From: Bombardia bombarda
Lineage: Eukaryota; Ascomycota; Sordariomycetes; Sordariales; Lasiosphaeriaceae
DNA: 64,000 nt
Reading direction: 5' to 3'
NCBI GenBank assembly: GCA_030512295.1
Contig: JAULSR010000001.1
Span: forward strand, 9,633,001-9,697,000
Part shown: positions 1 through 10,620 of the stretch, in pieces
How the letters are laid out: every line of letters starts with the position of its first letter
Numbering within the stretch: position 1 is the first letter of the stretch
Made by a program: the position numbers and the translations under genes
Notes under the pieces: generated by a model
Told to the model about the DNA's origin: nothing
The model's input: the letters and a program-made list of their open reading frames with translations, nothing else
The model's database searches: none

Positions 1-357
1 GTTCAAGCCTATTTTCCAAAATTAGAGAGTGAGATTTCATGTCAGATTGTTGCATATCTACCTAGGCGATTACCATTCCTCATCTTCCCTCATCCAGCTA
101 AAGTATGTCTAGTTCTTTCTTAAAAATCTTTCGTTGCTATAAAGGCTAAGTTACTCCTTCACTGCCTCTCTCACGTTCTATGTATATATGTATATAAATG
201 CACAAGCTAGCCCCTTGGCCATCTTGTTACATCCCAATCATGTAAAACCTAGTATTTCCCCATGTATATTTACAGTTATATTTACAGCCCATCCCCAACC
301 TGATGAAGGCGAGGAGTCTTATTTCCAATATCATCAACACTCTCAATACACTACTGT
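1..357. other. 3' flank of SUV3, no gene seen
   Basis: AT-leaning sequence downstream of the SUV3 stop codon. It probably holds the 3' untranslated region of that minus-strand gene. I see no coding frame that resembles a known protein, and the open frame running into it on the plus strand is a shadow of SUV3. Confidence 0.6.
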
Positions 358-2907
358 CTACGCATTCGTCTCACTAGGCTTTACATCATCCCGCGCCGGC
401 GGTGGCGGAGGCATAACCCCACCACTTTGTCCCTTTTCCCCTTCCTTTTGCCCATCCAACACCCCCGTCTTAACCTCCTCAACATCCCCCCACATCGACT
501 CCCTATCGCTTTCGGCAGTCCACACCCCCGCACCCCCCTGCGGCGCCTCCTCCTCCTCCAGCAAATCCGAAATATTCAACTTCTCCTCCTTCCTCAGCCG
601 CCTCGACGCCATCTCTCTGAGCTGCTTGCGCCTTCTCGCGTCCGCGTCGGGGGCGAAATCAAGGTGCTCGAGATAATCCTGGATCTTCTCCTCCACCAGC
701 TCCTTGATGTGGAACGCCAGGTGCTGGCTACGGAAGACGCCCACGTAGCGGTAGCTCAACCAGAGGTACAGCGTGATGGCCTTGTGGCAGGCCTCGAGCC
801 GCGACAGGTAATTCTCGCCCGAGATCCGGGTGGTGGCGCGGTCAATGTCGACGATATCAAGGTCGATCTCGGGTACGTCGAGGATGTGCCCGCTCGACTG
901 ATCGGCGATGCAGCGCGCAAAGCCCCGGTACGCATTCATCAGTAGCGGGTCGTGGACCGCCACGGGCGCCGTCAAAAAGATGCACCGGTCGTAGACGCTC
1001 ATTTGGATGTCCTTGAGCGACTCGGAGATTTCGAGGAACTCGGTGAAGCTGTTGACGGAGAAGAGCCCCGAGACCCGAGACATCTCGCGGAGCCTCGCCA
1101 TGATGAAGCTCATGGGCGATTTCGAGGGGAAGTACGAGGCGAATCGCTCAATAATGTGTGCTGGTGGTTTTGTGCCAGCAGCTTTGATAGGGGGCATGTG
1201 TTCTTGTTCAAAGGCACTTTGGATGGTGCGAAGATCAGCTGCGTCCAGCGTCGTGACAAGGCCGGGTTTTGACACATCTTTTTTAGAGACGGTGGAATCG
1301 TTGCCAACGGCCGCCGCATCGGAACCTTCCTTTGGCGTCGTCATGGCCTGGAGGGCAGTTCGGAATCTCCCAGCACGGCCACCGATCTGCTTCATTTCGT
1401 GCATGTGTAGTGTGCGAGTGGTCATGCCGTCGTACTTTGTGCTAGCCTCAAAGATGACGCGCTTGATCTCGAGATTGAGACCCATGCCAATGGCATCACT
1501 AGCGACGAGGAAATCGTAGTCGTTGTCGGGGTCGTTGAAAAGAGCAGCTTGCTGTGCTCTTGTCTCGGGTGGCAACGAGCCGTAGACGATGGCACATCTG
1601 CGGCCTGTCGCGGATTCTATACCGGCCTTGAGCTTGTGCAGACCGACTCTTGAGAAGGCGACGACAGCGTCCCCCTTCTCCAGGAGCGAGAACTTGCCCT
1701 TCAGGCTCTCGCCCATGGTCTTGAGCTCGTTGAGACGCTTGTACCTGTGCACGACGCATTTGTCGCCTATCCTGGTGCACAATGCCTCGATGAGCTCGAC
1801 CGTCCTCTCTTCTCCGCAGAGGTGCAGCTCCTTGGCCTGGATGCCGAGGAAGGCCTGTGTCCAGGCCCAGCCGCGGCTGTCGTCGGCTATCATCTGGATC
1901 TCGTCGATGACTGCGACGTCGACTCTGCGGTTCAGCGGCGCCATCTCGACGGTGCAAGCTGAAAAAAAGGTCTCGGCACCCTCAGGGATGCGCTGCTCCT
2001 CGCCCGTAATCAGGGCGCACGGCAGGCCCTTTGCGGTAAATCGGGTGTAGACCTCGTGGGCCAGCAGGCGAAGGGGGCCGGCATAGATGCCCGTCTTTGC
2101 GTTCTCGAGGGCCTTGAGGGCGTTGTACGTCTTGCCCGAGTTGGTGGGGCCGACGTGGAGATGGATGGTGCGTTGCATCATGCGGGCTTGGGGGAACCAT
2201 TCGTATGGATAGCGAAGGTCGGCGAGCCCCAGGTGCAAGTCGATGGTGGCCGGGTTGAAGCGGTTTCGCAGCACAAATGTCTGGAAGGCGTACTTGAGCT
2301 CCCTGATCAGACCGGCCGAGTCCTCCTTGACGAAGGCATTGCGCAGGTTCCAAAACAGGGGGTTGTTTGTGCGCGAGACGTTGCCCTGGCCGGCGAGAAT
2401 AAAGGCCTTGTTTAAAACATTACGGAAGAGGCCAGCCTCCAGCTCTAGTTGTTCCTGGCTTTTTATCTCAAACGAGTTGTACTCTTGGTGGCCCGCGTCA
2501 AATTGTCCCATCTTGTCTAATACGAGTAAAAAGCGATTCATGACGAGCTGTTCGAAAAGGTGGTAGTTGCGCGCCACTGGGGTCTGCTTGGAAAAGCGAG
2601 TACTGCGGGCATGATGTGGCGGCTCATCGCTTGTGAGGCCGGCGCGCAATCTGGTAACTTGACTGTTATACTCGAGCTGTCGCAACTTTTTCATGTGATA
2701 ATTTGATTTCCTTGTCTTGTTTGTTTCAGGCGGCGGTGGTGAAGGTGCAGATTGTGACGAGGATCGAGAGAATCGAGGGCGAAGGCCATGGAGGCCCTGG
2801 AGGCTATAAAGGCCCTGGAGGCGATGGAGGCCGGGGACGCCAGCGCCAGGGAAGGCGAGTTGGCCTCTCCCCAGGCGCTCCCATGTCGGCCCAAACAGCA
2901 ATTTCAT
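358..2907 (-). CDS. SUV3: Mitochondrial ATP-dependent RNA helicase Suv3
   Basis: A single 849-residue open frame encodes a DExH RNA helicase of the Suv3 family, the helicase subunit of the mitochondrial RNA degradosome that unwinds RNA for an RNase II-type exonuclease. Walker A (GPTNSGKT) lies at about residues 253-260, the DEIQ box at 335-338 and motif VI (QIGGRAGRFR) at about 507-516, followed by the Suv3 C-terminal region. The first 70 or so residues are rich in Arg, Ser, Leu and Gly with few acidic residues, as expected of a mitochondrial presequence. They contain short GL-rich repeats encoded by an imperfect GGCCCTGGAGGC-type repeat. The ATG at 2907 is the first in frame. The end of the protein is acidic and proline-rich, ending a few residues after a PPPPPARDD stretch. 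No intron is needed. The gene is divergent from the R-SNARE gene. Confidence 0.93.
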   Translation of the reverse strand: MKLLFGPTWERLGRGQLAFPGAGVPGLHRLQGLYSLQGLHGLRPRFSRSSSQSAPSPPPPETNKTRKSNYHMKKLRQLEYNSQVTRLRAGLTSDEPPHHARSTRFSKQTPVARNYHLFEQLVMNRFLLVLDKMGQFDAGHQEYNSFEIKSQEQLELEAGLFRNVLNKAFILAGQGNVSRTNNPLFWNLRNAFVKEDSAGLIRELKYAFQTFVLRNRFNPATIDLHLGLADLRYPYEWFPQARMMQRTIHLHVGPTNSGKTYNALKALENAKTGIYAGPLRLLAHEVYTRFTAKGLPCALITGEEQRIPEGAETFFSACTVEMAPLNRRVDVAVIDEIQMIADDSRGWAWTQAFLGIQAKELHLCGEERTVELIEALCTRIGDKCVVHRYKRLNELKTMGESLKGKFSLLEKGDAVVAFSRVGLHKLKAGIESATGRRCAIVYGSLPPETRAQQAALFNDPDNDYDFLVASDAIGMGLNLEIKRVIFEASTKYDGMTTRTLHMHEMKQIGGRAGRFRTALQAMTTPKEGSDAAAVGNDSTVSKKDVSKPGLVTTLDAADLRTIQSAFEQEHMPPIKAAGTKPPAHIIERFASYFPSKSPMSFIMARLREMSRVSGLFSVNSFTEFLEISESLKDIQMSVYDRCIFLTAPVAVHDPLLMNAYRGFARCIADQSSGHILDVPEIDLDIVDIDRATTRISGENYLSRLEACHKAITLYLWLSYRYVGVFRSQHLAFHIKELVEEKIQDYLEHLDFAPDADARRRKQLREMASRRLRKEEKLNISDLLEEEEAPQGGAGVWTAESDRESMWGDVEEVKTGVLDGQKEGEKGQSGGVMPPPPPARDDVKPSETNA

Positions 2908-3462
2908 GTCGGTATTGGGGGTTCGCTAGGAATCATGCTGGTCCGGGCGAGGTTGTTGCTGTCGTTGTCGGCCGAAGAGAGTTGAGAGACGGGCTCGGCT
3001 TTTTGGCCCTTCTTTCGCGTCGGGGGGTGTTGGGGGCAGAAAACTAAATTCTTCTTGGTCCCTCGCACCGTGCTCTCTCTTTCGCGACTCGCAAGACCCC
3101 CCCCCCACCCCCCAGCAACCAATTCCCCAAGGGGCAGGCGGTGAGTCTAACGGGCGGCAGTGTGTCGCGCGTAAATGTGGAGCCTAGCGTCCTCCTGACT
3201 GTCAGCGTACCGGGATAAGTCCCTTCGTCATCATGCAGCTTTCCACGCCCTCGACTCGCCTGGCAACATACTGATCACTAGGTTGCATCAATCAACCATT
3301 CTTTCAGATATACGCTCTGAACGTCTCCAACAAACGAGTGTCTTTCATTACCTAGACAACCTTCATTCTTCGCAACTGCAGCAGACTCCGCGCGACGAGA
3401 CCCATTCTCTCCCTCTCTGTCTGGCAAGCCGCCCCATCACCCATCATACCAAATCGCCCGCG
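2908..3462. promoter_or_regulatory. Bidirectional promoter region between SUV3 and the R-SNARE gene
   Basis: 555 bp separate the two divergent start codons. A C-rich run lies around 3098-3113, and the part next to the R-SNARE start is CT-rich, typical of fungal 5' leaders. I see no clear TATA box and no further gene. Promoter function is inferred only from the divergent arrangement. Confidence 0.5.
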
Positions 3463-4245
3463 ATGGCTTCATCATCAACGCCAGCGACTCCGCTGCTCTA
3501 GTAAGCCCTCCCCCCATCCATCCATCCATCCATCCCATCATAACTAACCCCCCTCTCCCCCTCCAGCTCCTGCATAGCCCACAACACCACCATCCTCGCC
3601 GAATGCACCACCTCGGCCTCCTCCCAGACCTCCTCCCTCGCCTCCCTCATCCTCCCCAAGATCGAGCACGCCTCGCCCCAGAAACTCACCTACACCCACG
3701 GCTCCTACCACATCCACTACATGGCCGAGGCGCCCTCCTCCCAACCCGCCTCCAACCCCTCCGCCGGCGGCCTGACCTTCCTCGTCGTCGCCGACGCCTC
3801 CCTCGGCCGCCGCATCTCGTTCGGCTTCCTCGTCGAGGCCCGCCGCCGCTTCTTCGCCTCGTACCCCTCCGAGTCGACCGACTTTGCGGATCTGCCCAAC
3901 TACGGCGCCGCCAGCTTCAACGGCGAGCTGCGCAGCCTGATGGTCGAGTACGGCACCACCGGCCAGGGCCAGGACGACGCTATTACGAATGCCAAGCGCG
4001 AGATTAACGACGTGCGGGGCATCATGACGCGGAACATCGAGGGGCTGCTGGAGAGGGGGGAGCGGATTGATTTGCTGGTGGATAAGACGGATCGGTTGGG
4101 GGGCAGTGCGCGGGAGTTTAGGGTCAGGAGCAGGGGGCTGAAGAGGAGGATGTGGTGGAAGAATGTTAAGTTGATGGGGTTGTTGGCGCTGGTGGTGGTG
4201 TTGATTGTGATGGCGATTGTTATTACGGTGAAGGGTGGCCTTTAG
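3463..4245 (+). CDS. Longin-type R-SNARE, VAMP7/Nyv1-like
   Basis: Two exons, 3463-3500 and 3567-4245, encode 238 residues. The 66-bp intron has a GTAAGC donor, a TAACTAAC branch site near 3541 and a CAG acceptor. It contains a CCAT microsatellite. The N-terminus (about 1-120) matches the longin fold of fungal VAMP7-like proteins, beginning with LLYSCIAHNTTILAE. A SNARE motif follows at about 150-205, with the likely zero-layer arginine near residue 176 in LLERGERIDLLVDKT. A single C-terminal membrane anchor spans about 215-234 and leaves only a few residues beyond it. Proteins of this class act in fusion with endosomes and vacuoles. Which yeast R-SNARE it replaces (Nyv1 is the likely one) cannot be settled from sequence alone. 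Confidence 0.9.
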
Positions 4246-5946
4246 GGAGGGATGTAAAGGATGATGATGCGATGAGATGAGAGGGAAGAAGAAGTAAATT
4301 GCGTTGGGGGCGTTCTTTTTGCGGATTGCTTGCGGCCTTGCGAGGATTGCTATTACATTACCATCGACGGCTGTTCTTGTTCGTTTCGTTTTCGGGCTTT
4401 GTTTTTGCCTACCTTGCTGCCTACCTACCTTAGTATTGAGGGAGAAAGCATGTATTATTGAGGGGTTTCAGTCATCGTATCATTATAGGAGGGCAAAAGT
4501 GGTGGGAGTTTGACCTACTACGTAGAAACATTCGCATGTAGTGTTGTTGTGTTGCCCGAACCAATCTCGATAAATCACCCATTGAACATGTCCTTGTGTT
4601 TGCTGTCGCTCGTCAGTCTTATGATATTCCAATAAGATTTTGAGCAAGTTACTCTGGCAATGTCCCAGATTGGCCCGATATTATGGAAATCTGACCAGGC
4701 ATAGCAATTAACGCTCTTTCTCTTCCGATTTAGAGTATAGATATAGGTAATAGTATACACGAGGAGTAAAAGACATTCCATATGGAATTAAACCGAATCG
4801 TCCTCCCCCTCTCCATGAGTATATGTACCTGGGGTGTCACGATTGGTTCCCTTCGTTTGATCCAACCAGGTTCAGTCGACTGTCCAGCCCAGTCCATCGG
4901 TCCAACTTATACCCCACTATAATCGCCCCAGTTGCGAAACACAATTAGAAACGCAAACAGACAGGCAGCGCTTTCGTAGTCAAATTTGTCCGTCACTCCC
5001 TCTCAAAAGCTAGGCACCTGTACCCAGAAGCGTCATAACCTCGGCCCACGCCCGTCCTGATAGACATAACCATGCGCGACAGGGGACTGGACAGTTGCCG
5101 AGTTGTGTTGTGCTACTTGATGCTGCTGCTGCTGTGGAGACATTGCAGATAGAGGCTTCTGGGGTCGCAACCTCTGGGTGAAAAAGACGGGGTGGCAGTG
5201 TGATGGATTGTGTCTGAGGGCAGAGGGCGGTTGATGTCTTTCCCATGCCGCTTGGAGTTGAATGGGTGGTGGGGCTGTGAGAGCTGGCGGCCGTATGGTG
5301 GCCATTGGATTGGTGTTTATTGGCTGCCCGTTTGAATGGAGTGAGGTTCAGGGTCTGGGCTATCTCGTGGAGAGATGCTGCCCGAGGGTTTGGTGTTTGG
5401 TATCCAACACGGCTTGACTAGGTACGGTACGGTATTTGTGGTAAAGTTCAGTATGAGCGTGTGTCGTTACTTGTTAGGGGTACGTGTTTGGCGCGCTTGA
5501 TACGGTCGGTGGTAATAAAACCGTATTGGTGCACTGGCTCAAAAGATAATAGCTTTTTGGTCTCGAAAACGAATGAGACTAATTGACTTTCTGATTATAA
5601 GAAACCGGCGGTGTTATTGAGATAGTTTGCGCATCAAGACTGAATGAAAGGCACCTTCGTCATAGCAATGATCTTCACGTGAAGTGCTGTCGCCGCGGCT
5701 CGACCCCGCTAAAACAGCGCTACCTTAGCGGCCGTGAATTGTACAAAGTACATCCATACATGCAAATACAGTCGCGGAACGCAGATGTATTCCCCGTAGA
5801 GAAAAGCGCGGGATGAATACAAACAGCAGCAGCAGCTATCACCAGAAAACATGTCTGATGAATCCCAAAATCCCGAAATAATTAATCGAGGCGGTCCATA
5901 CACAGTATGATACAATTCCCATATACACATAAAATCCCCACCATTT
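4246..5946. other. Intergenic region, no supported gene
   Basis: 1.7 kb between the ends of the R-SNARE (+) and the dehydrogenase (-). It must hold two 3' untranslated regions. Small open frames at 4575-4781 and 5010-5305 have no recognisable protein features or flanking splice signals. A short CTG/CAG run lies near 5120-5135. Confidence 0.5.
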
Positions 5947-7299
5947 CTACCGCCCAATCTTTCCACTGCTCGACGACCCCTTCGCCTTTTTCCCACCCTT
6001 GCCCTTCTCCTTTTCCCTCTCCTTCCCCTGTATATCCACCCCCTTCTCCCTCTCCTTTTGAGCACCCTTGGCCTTCCCCTTCTTAATCGCCCCCACCAAC
6101 GCCTCAATCTCGTCCTTCTGCTCCTTCACCTCCCTCTCCCTCTTCTCCTCCTTCTCCCTTCTCTCCCTCTCCGCCTTTTCCGCCGCCCTCAGCAGCGCTT
6201 GCTCCTTCTCCGTCTTCTCAATCAGCTTGTCGCTCGCCTCCCACAGCTTCTTAGCCACCTCCTCGTCGTCCACGTCCTTGCGCGCGCAGTTTACCTCGAT
6301 GCACTCCTTGATCAGCTTGGCCCCCGACCCGCGGAGGATGCTGCCATCAAGCACGGCATATAGGATCGACTGGCACGCCATCTCGGAGCTCTTGAGAAAC
6401 AGCCACGACAGCGCGTAGAGCACCACATACATTAACAGGCCCCACACCGTCCCGCGGCTGAGCCAGCGCCGCATCCCCGGCGTCCGCGCCAGCCCGGGGT
6501 CCACGAGCACGACGCGCGCGTTCATGGGCAACTCATCAGGCCGCTTATACGCATCCAAGTGCTTCTGGTACGCCTTCCCCAGCACCATGAGCGCGAGCTT
6601 GCTGCGTGCGTAGGCACGCGTGGGCGTCCAGTCCTTCTTATTCCCCGTGCCCGTCGTGATAGCAGCATCCAGCGGCGGCGACGATATATACGACGAGCAC
6701 GTCGGCAGTATGATACGCACATCGCGGTCGAACGGCTGCGCGCGGATCGCCGGGCTCAGAATCCCCAGCAAGTGGAAGTTAGCCAGGTAATTAACCATCC
6801 AGGTTTGCTCAATGCCCTCGGCGGTCTCGGTGCGGGCGTGCCCCGGCGGCGTCATCGTGGCGGCGCACAGGATAATAGTATCGAGCCGGCGCGCGGGCAG
6901 GTTGTCGACCCAGCGGGTGGCGAACTGGCGCACGCTGTGCAGCGACGAGAGGTCGACCTGCTCCGCGTAGATGAGCTGGTTCTCGGTCCGCTCCCGCATG
7001 TCCTCGATGAAGTCGACCAGAAAGGGGTCCGAGGGCGCCACGTGGGTCAGCAGCACCACCTGCGCGCCCCGTTTCGCCAGCTCGAACACAGTGGCTGCCC
7101 CGATGCCCGACGTGCCGCCCGTGATGAGGATGACGCGCCCGTGCAGGTTCTTCTCCGTCAGGCAGACCGCGCCCGAGGCGTACCATTTTGTGAGGAAGAG
7201 GGCGCCCAGGGCGGTCCCGGCCTTGGCGATGTTCCACGGCTCGGGGAACCATGGTGGGAACCCCTCGAAGAGGATTGTGCCGATGAAGGGGATAGGCAT
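5947..7299 (-). CDS. Short-chain dehydrogenase/reductase with basic coiled-coil tail
   Basis: A 450-residue single-exon protein of the SDR superfamily, predicted to use NAD(P)H. The Rossmann glycine motif TGGTSGIG is at 60-67, the helix-4 Asn at about 170 (NYLANF), the catalytic Ser in the CSSYISS segment near 202-207, and the YxxxK pair at Y230 and K234. The usual NAG strand motif is replaced by CAA near 145-147. A hydrophobic segment at about 285-302 suggests membrane association, and an N-terminal hydrophobic stretch is also present. After about residue 345 the chain becomes a long Lys/Glu/Arg-rich coiled coil ending in a Lys/Gly/Ser tail, which is not part of the SDR fold. The substrate is unknown. 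The start ATG at 7299 is the first in frame. Confidence 0.87.
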   Translation of the reverse strand: MPIPFIGTILFEGFPPWFPEPWNIAKAGTALGALFLTKWYASGAVCLTEKNLHGRVILITGGTSGIGAATVFELAKRGAQVVLLTHVAPSDPFLVDFIEDMRERTENQLIYAEQVDLSSLHSVRQFATRWVDNLPARRLDTIILCAATMTPPGHARTETAEGIEQTWMVNYLANFHLLGILSPAIRAQPFDRDVRIILPTCSSYISSPPLDAAITTGTGNKKDWTPTRAYARSKLALMVLGKAYQKHLDAYKRPDELPMNARVVLVDPGLARTPGMRRWLSRGTVWGLLMYVVLYALSWLFLKSSEMACQSILYAVLDGSILRGSGAKLIKECIEVNCARKDVDDEEVAKKLWEASDKLIEKTEKEQALLRAAEKAERERREKEEKREREVKEQKDEIEALVGAIKKGKAKGAQKEREKGVDIQGKEREKEKGKGGKKAKGSSSSGKIGR

Positions 7300-7717
7300 T
7301 GTTGGTCGAGAGTGCCCAATTAGGGTTGGAGAGTATGTAAGTCACTTTCGTTAGGAGATCATGCTGCTGTGTGTGTGTTTGTGGGAGTGGTGGTGATTTT
7401 GGGTTGGTATCGTATTTTTTCGGACCCGACAAGCTCCAGCTGAACTGGTTGGAAATCGGGGGTGCTTTTTGGCCCGTTTCCAGGCACACACACGCTTGCG
7501 CACTGTGGCTGGCTGCCGAAGTTGCTGCTCGTATCGCTTCGTTCCGACGCTACGTCATGGGGCCGGTAGTGGCGGAGCCCTTCAGGGGTCTGGGGCTTGG
7601 TACCTAGGGTTCTGGAATTTAGCGGCCCACCCCGCTGGAAGAGCCACATGTCAGATCGTAGCCCTACAAGTTGTTTCTCTGCCCCACCATCGTTCAACTT
7701 CATGTCGCCTTGTCGCC
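7300..7717. promoter_or_regulatory. Bidirectional promoter region, SDR / G-patch gene
   Basis: 418 bp separate the two divergent start codons. A GT-rich stretch lies near 7365-7400. The plus-strand frame of the G-patch gene stays open upstream of 7718, but the upstream translation has no family resemblance and is treated as leader. Confidence 0.45.
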
Positions 7718-8476
7718 ATGTCGAAGGGTATCAATCCAGGCGATCGCCAGCCCACTATGGACGTACCTGAGCAGAAGCCCGACGATAACGATGATGACTA
7801 TGACGAAATTCCACTTCAGAACCAGCGGCCGTTTGGGAGCGGGCTGCACAAGAAGACCATCGCCTTCGTGCCCGCGACCGCCGACAATGGCCGCTTGAAC
7901 TCGACTAACAAGAACCTAGCCTCCACCTCAGCACGCCCACATCTAGACGTGGCAGACTTGTATCTCAGCATGGTCTTGTCTAAGGATAAGTCCCAGCTGT
8001 CCAAAAATGACGCGAGAGAAGAATCATCACCCCTCAAGATCTGCGACATCTGCAGGCTGCCCCTCGAGTCCGCCCCTACCCCAGGACAACTCGCAGAAAC
8101 AAAACACGAGAGCTCCCTCGCCCACCAGGTCTGTATCCCGCACTCGCACCCTCCCTCGGCACTAGACCGCTCGCGCATGGGGCTGTCCATCCTGTCCTCT
8201 CAGGGCTGGGACCCCGACGCGAGGAGGGGGCTTGGCGCCGCCCAGCAGGGCATCCAGTATCCCGTCAAGGCGCGGCCCAAGGACGACAAGCTCGGTCTGG
8301 GAATCCAGGTGCCCAAGAATCTACCGCCGCCGAAAAAGAAACAGGAGAAGCTGCTGGACGCGAAAAAGGTCAGGAAGATGGCGCGCGAGGAGGCGCGCAG
8401 GGCCGAGAGGATACGCCAGTCTCTGTATGGTAGGGATGATTTGGAGCGCTATCTTGGGCCGGGTGCTGATGGGTGA
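7718..8476 (+). CDS. G-patch protein with a C2H2-like zinc-binding segment
   Basis: A 252-residue protein. The start at 7718 (GCCATGTCG) is chosen because the conserved-looking sequence begins there, although the frame is open upstream. An acidic N-terminus (about residues 19-30) is followed by a Cys/His segment (C109, C112, H130 and H136) that could bind one zinc. A G-patch follows at about 152-198, with aromatic W164 and the glycine series SQGWDP, RRGLG and LGLGIQ. The last 50 residues are Lys/Arg-rich and helical, ending in a DDLERYLG-type tail. G-patches generally bind and activate DEAH-box RNA helicases, so a role in RNA processing is likely. The specific partner is unknown. Confidence 0.86.
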   Translation: MSKGINPGDRQPTMDVPEQKPDDNDDDYDEIPLQNQRPFGSGLHKKTIAFVPATADNGRLNSTNKNLASTSARPHLDVADLYLSMVLSKDKSQLSKNDAREESSPLKICDICRLPLESAPTPGQLAETKHESSLAHQVCIPHSHPPSALDRSRMGLSILSSQGWDPDARRGLGAAQQGIQYPVKARPKDDKLGLGIQVPKNLPPPKKKQEKLLDAKKVRKMAREEARRAERIRQSLYGRDDLERYLGPGADG

Positions 8477-9642
8477 GGAAATGACGGGGAATGGACAAGA
8501 AAATGAGCATTACGACTACCTACCCATCAATTTTCTCGTCTGGTATATCAGCCAGGCGACCAACACCATGCGCACATCCATGGTATCCAACAAGATCCAA
8601 AAACCGTCCCCATTCTCCGGAGCTCCAAAACCCCCAAATTGGAAACCCCATGACCAGTTCCCGTGGAACAACTGGCTATCTAAATAATCCCATGGCAGCT
8701 TTTCTGTGAGATAAGCGTCGCTTCGAAGCGATCATCAACAAGCTGGAAACGATGGCCTACCAATTCGAATATGTCTCTGAAAGACATCGACACTCACCCG
8801 CTTGCCTTCTTTCGTGCAGAATTCTACCATCAAATAAAGCATGTGCGACATAAAAAGAACGCTGCTGCTGTTATGTCAAGATGCGAGCAAGGGAGTGAGT
8901 ACACCAACCCTAAAGGAAACATTAAGGGCACTGCGCTGGTTCGCTAGTCAACCCCTATCTATTGGATAGATCGCCTACCTGGTCGGCCATGGAACTGTCC
9001 CGGCAACGGCTGTCTCGGCAGCGACAGTCCCAGCAGCAACAATCCCATTGTAACTATTCCACCACCGCCACGATAGTGCACCATCACGATAGGGGCATAT
9101 TTATCAGCAAATATATACCCAAGACTCGCACGAAAAAGAAAGCTGAGCTAAACCTACTGCATAGGAGGCTGAACTCTTTCCCCAGATCGACCGATCACTC
9201 GGCCGACTCGTCACGGTCGGTCTGGGTTATTGACTGTGTTGTTGATAGGGTCAAAAATCGAAAACATGGGTGCCCGTTGGAAATGAGGGTTTAGATGATC
9301 ACGCCGAGTTGGGAGGGAAGAGTGGGTGGAAGTGTGCCGCAGAAGCCTTGGCAGCTAACGTTCTTGCCCATACGGGATAGAAGATGTTTAGCTCATCGTT
9401 CTTTTTTTTCGGTGGGAGTTTCGGTATATCAACTGTAAAAGAAACCTGAAGTTAGCTAAATAGCTATTAGTTTGATGTTCCATTCGTTATTGTCGTCGCC
9501 GTCGTGGCAGTCGTTCCTTTTTGCCGTTTTTGTACATTTGCTTGTACATAGTCAGTAACCAGTCGCTGCTGTTTCATTTCTTTTTCTTGTTGCCCTTCTC
9601 TCCTTCTCTTTTCGACCTACGAAAACGCGACACAAGTCGACC
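8477..9642. other. Intergenic region, no supported gene
   Basis: 1.17 kb downstream of the G-patch gene. The open frames at 8491-8709 and 8962-9294 are short and have no recognisable domains, TM segments or splice support. Nothing else was recognised. Confidence 0.45.
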
Positions 9643-10620
9643 CTATCGCCTTCTGCCGTCTGTTTTCTTGGCATCCTTTTTTTTGACGTTCTCCGTCTTG
9701 GCGGACTTCTGGTCGACGCTCTTTTTGTCGACAACCTTGTTCATTCCCATTTCTTTCCTCTCATCCTCCTTGATCTCAGCTGCCTCAGCCTTGGCCTCGG
9801 GCACCTTGATCTCATATTCGCCAACCGCATCCATCCGCGCGGCAATAACATTGCCCACCCACTTTTCCACCTCCACCATTCTCTGGGTCCTTCTCTCACG
9901 CTGCTCCTGCAGCTGGTACCGCTCATCTTCTTCTTCCTGCTGCTGCTCTCCATGGCCATACCCAGAGGTTAGGTCATGACCAGTGCCATGAGCGAGATTT
10001 AACATCATGCGATTGCGGCGTGCATCCGTCGTTGGTAGGAAAGGCTTGTTGTAAAGCACAGGCTGTTGTTGGTGCTCAGCCCGATGGCCAAATGGATGCT
10101 GGTACTGAGGCTTGGGAGGTGCTAACTCCTTTCTGGCCTCGTCATCTTGCAACTTCCGCCTGAGCTGCTGGTGGGAGACGCTCCGGGGGAGCGGGAGACG
10201 CGGTTGCGTGACACTGCGGGGGAGCGTTCTGAGGCCGCTCACGCTCGCCACCGTTTTGGACTGGGTGATGGGGCTGGGGGAGTCAGGGAGGTCGTCCCAA
10301 CCGCGCATGTTTGTCTTGATATTATTGCACAGGTCAGTAAGACTCTCTTGGACAGTTGTGGCGGCGGGGACACCGGTGGTGGCGAGAGTGCGAGGAGGAG
10401 GGGATTCATTCGGGGGACGATGCCATGTGTTGTTGTCTTTTTGTCCTTGAATGCGGGCGAGCTGTCGTTGACGGCAGTGCGCGTGGTGGTTGTCGTTACT
10501 TACTGCTGTTGTTCTTGCTCTTGCTGTTGCTGCTACTGCTGCAGTTGTTGCTATTGCAGCTGTTGCTGTGGTAGCCTTGGTGGTTGTGATTACTTCTTTT
10601 CTAGGGGTGGTGTCATCCAT
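9643..10620 (-). CDS. Low-complexity hypothetical protein
   Basis: An open frame of 325 codons with a true ATG at 10620. I do not recognise a family. The N-terminal 40 residues are Thr/Ala repeats produced by a GTTGCTGCT-like repeat. The middle is Arg/Pro/Gln-rich, with a possible short conserved patch (NNIKTNMRGWDDLPDSPSP). A Glu/Gln-rich segment (near residues 226-245) leads into a predicted helix, and the last 40 residues are Lys/Asp-rich. The composition is typical of a disordered nuclear or cytoplasmic fungal orphan. It could also be a chance frame in repetitive DNA, though its length and codon pattern argue mildly for coding. Confidence 0.42.
   Translation of the reverse strand: MDDTTPRKEVITTTKATTATAAIATTAAVAATARARTTAVSNDNHHAHCRQRQLARIQGQKDNNTWHRPPNESPPPRTLATTGVPAATTVQESLTDLCNNIKTNMRGWDDLPDSPSPITQSKTVASVSGLRTLPRSVTQPRLPLPRSVSHQQLRRKLQDDEARKELAPPKPQYQHPFGHRAEHQQQPVLYNKPFLPTTDARRNRMMLNLAHGTGHDLTSGYGHGEQQQEEEDERYQLQEQRERRTQRMVEVEKWVGNVIAARMDAVGEYEIKVPEAKAEAAEIKEDERKEMGMNKVVDKKSVDQKSAKTENVKKKDAKKTDGRRR

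Noticed and set aside
427..2566. Plus-strand open frames over SUV3
   Set aside because: They mirror the coding frame of SUV3 and show no family features.
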